Assembly (NCBI GenBank): GCA_001800075.1
Contig: MGUR01000076.1
Location: 48,898 to 56,337 of the forward strand
Reading direction: 5' to 3'
Length of the DNA: 7,440 nt
DNA from: Elusimicrobia bacterium RIFCSPLOWO2_01_FULL_59_12
Lineage (GTDB): Bacteria > Elusimicrobiota > Elusimicrobia > 2-01-FULL-59-12
Position numbers and translations under genes: made by a program. Positions 7,234 to 7,440 of the stretch are shown piece by piece; position 1 is the first letter of the stretch; each line of letters begins with the position of its first letter. A model generated the notes under the pieces. That model had not been told where the DNA came from, searched no databases, and was given only the letters and a program-made list of their open reading frames with translations.

Positions 7234-7440
7234 ATGAAGTCCCGGTCTGAAATCCGCGCCGTCGCTTTTATCGGCGACTACCTGCCGCGAAAGTGCGGCA
7301 TCGCCACCTTCACGACGGACCTGTGCACCTCCGTGGCGTCCCAATTTCCCAAGATCGAGTGCTTCTCGGTGCCGGTGAACGATGTGGAGGAAGGCTACGA
7401 TTACCCCCCGGAAGTGCGTTTTGAAATCGAGGAGCAGAAC
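7234..7440 (+). CDS. Family 4 glycosyltransferase, N-terminal part, cut by window edge
   Basis: ATG at 7234 opens 69 codons that run off the right edge. The N-terminus reads AVAFIGDYLPRKCGIATFTT (residues 9-28). This first strand and glycine loop, with the PRKCGIATFT signature, is typical of a group of GT4 (GT-B fold) enzymes related to mannosyl- and glucosyltransferases that use nucleotide sugars at the cytoplasmic face. The C-terminal donor-binding domain, with its EX7E motif, lies outside the window, so specificity is open. GGGGG directly abuts the ATG, too close for a normal Shine-Dalgarno. It is divergent from RNase R, with 7 bp between the outermost starts or 61 bp if RNase R begins at 7172. 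Confidence 0.8.
   Translation, partial: MKSRSEIRAVAFIGDYLPRKCGIATFTTDLCTSVASQFPKIECFSVPVNDVEEGYDYPPEVRFEIEEQN

Noticed and set aside
6571..7344. 257-codon minus-strand frame overlapping the RNase R N-terminus and the GT4 start
   Set aside because: Low-complexity Arg/Ala/Gly/Pro content typical of an out-of-frame shadow; it conflicts with two recognisable genes.

Overview
This is a bacterial chromosomal segment built around cell-surface glycan genes. The genes are densely packed, and three starts sit directly behind a -10-like box with almost no room for a 5' leader. The sequence alone does not fix the phylum. Two complete genes (a family 2 glycosyltransferase and a FAD-dependent oxidoreductase), one complete housekeeping nuclease (RNase R) and two genes cut by the window edges (a polytopic GT-C-type membrane protein on the left, a family 4 glycosyltransferase on the right) can be supported.

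Layout. 1-1780 (-) is a multi-membrane-spanning glycosyltransferase-like protein whose C-terminus lies beyond the left edge. A 29-codon reading frame with a strong Shine-Dalgarno lies just upstream of it (1817-1906). About 0.9 kb (1907-2825) then holds no recognisable gene and may be decayed DNA. 2826-3569 (-) is a GT2 enzyme of the polyprenyl-phosphate-sugar synthase type. Only 23 bp separate it from a divergent FAD/NAD-binding oxidoreductase (3593-4909, +) that resembles UDP-galactopyranose mutase and protoporphyrinogen oxidase. A hairpin with a T-rich tail (4963-5012) separates this gene from the convergent RNase R gene (5031-7172 or 7226, -). At the right edge a GT4 glycosyltransferase starts divergently (7234 onward, +).

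How they may fit together (inference): a GT2 enzyme can load a sugar onto polyprenyl phosphate, and a GT-C membrane enzyme can use such a lipid-linked sugar as donor on the outer face of the membrane. The FAD protein may modify a sugar or lipid precursor. RNase R is an RNA-decay enzyme and has no obvious functional link.

Base composition rises from left to right. Single 60-base lines counted by hand give about 47-50% G+C in the membrane-protein gene, about 58% in the FAD gene and about 72% in RNase R. This fits a more recently acquired or faster-evolving left half beside a GC-rich backbone. No RNA genes, CRISPR arrays, insertion sequences or phage genes were seen, and nothing in the window amounts to a clear new system.
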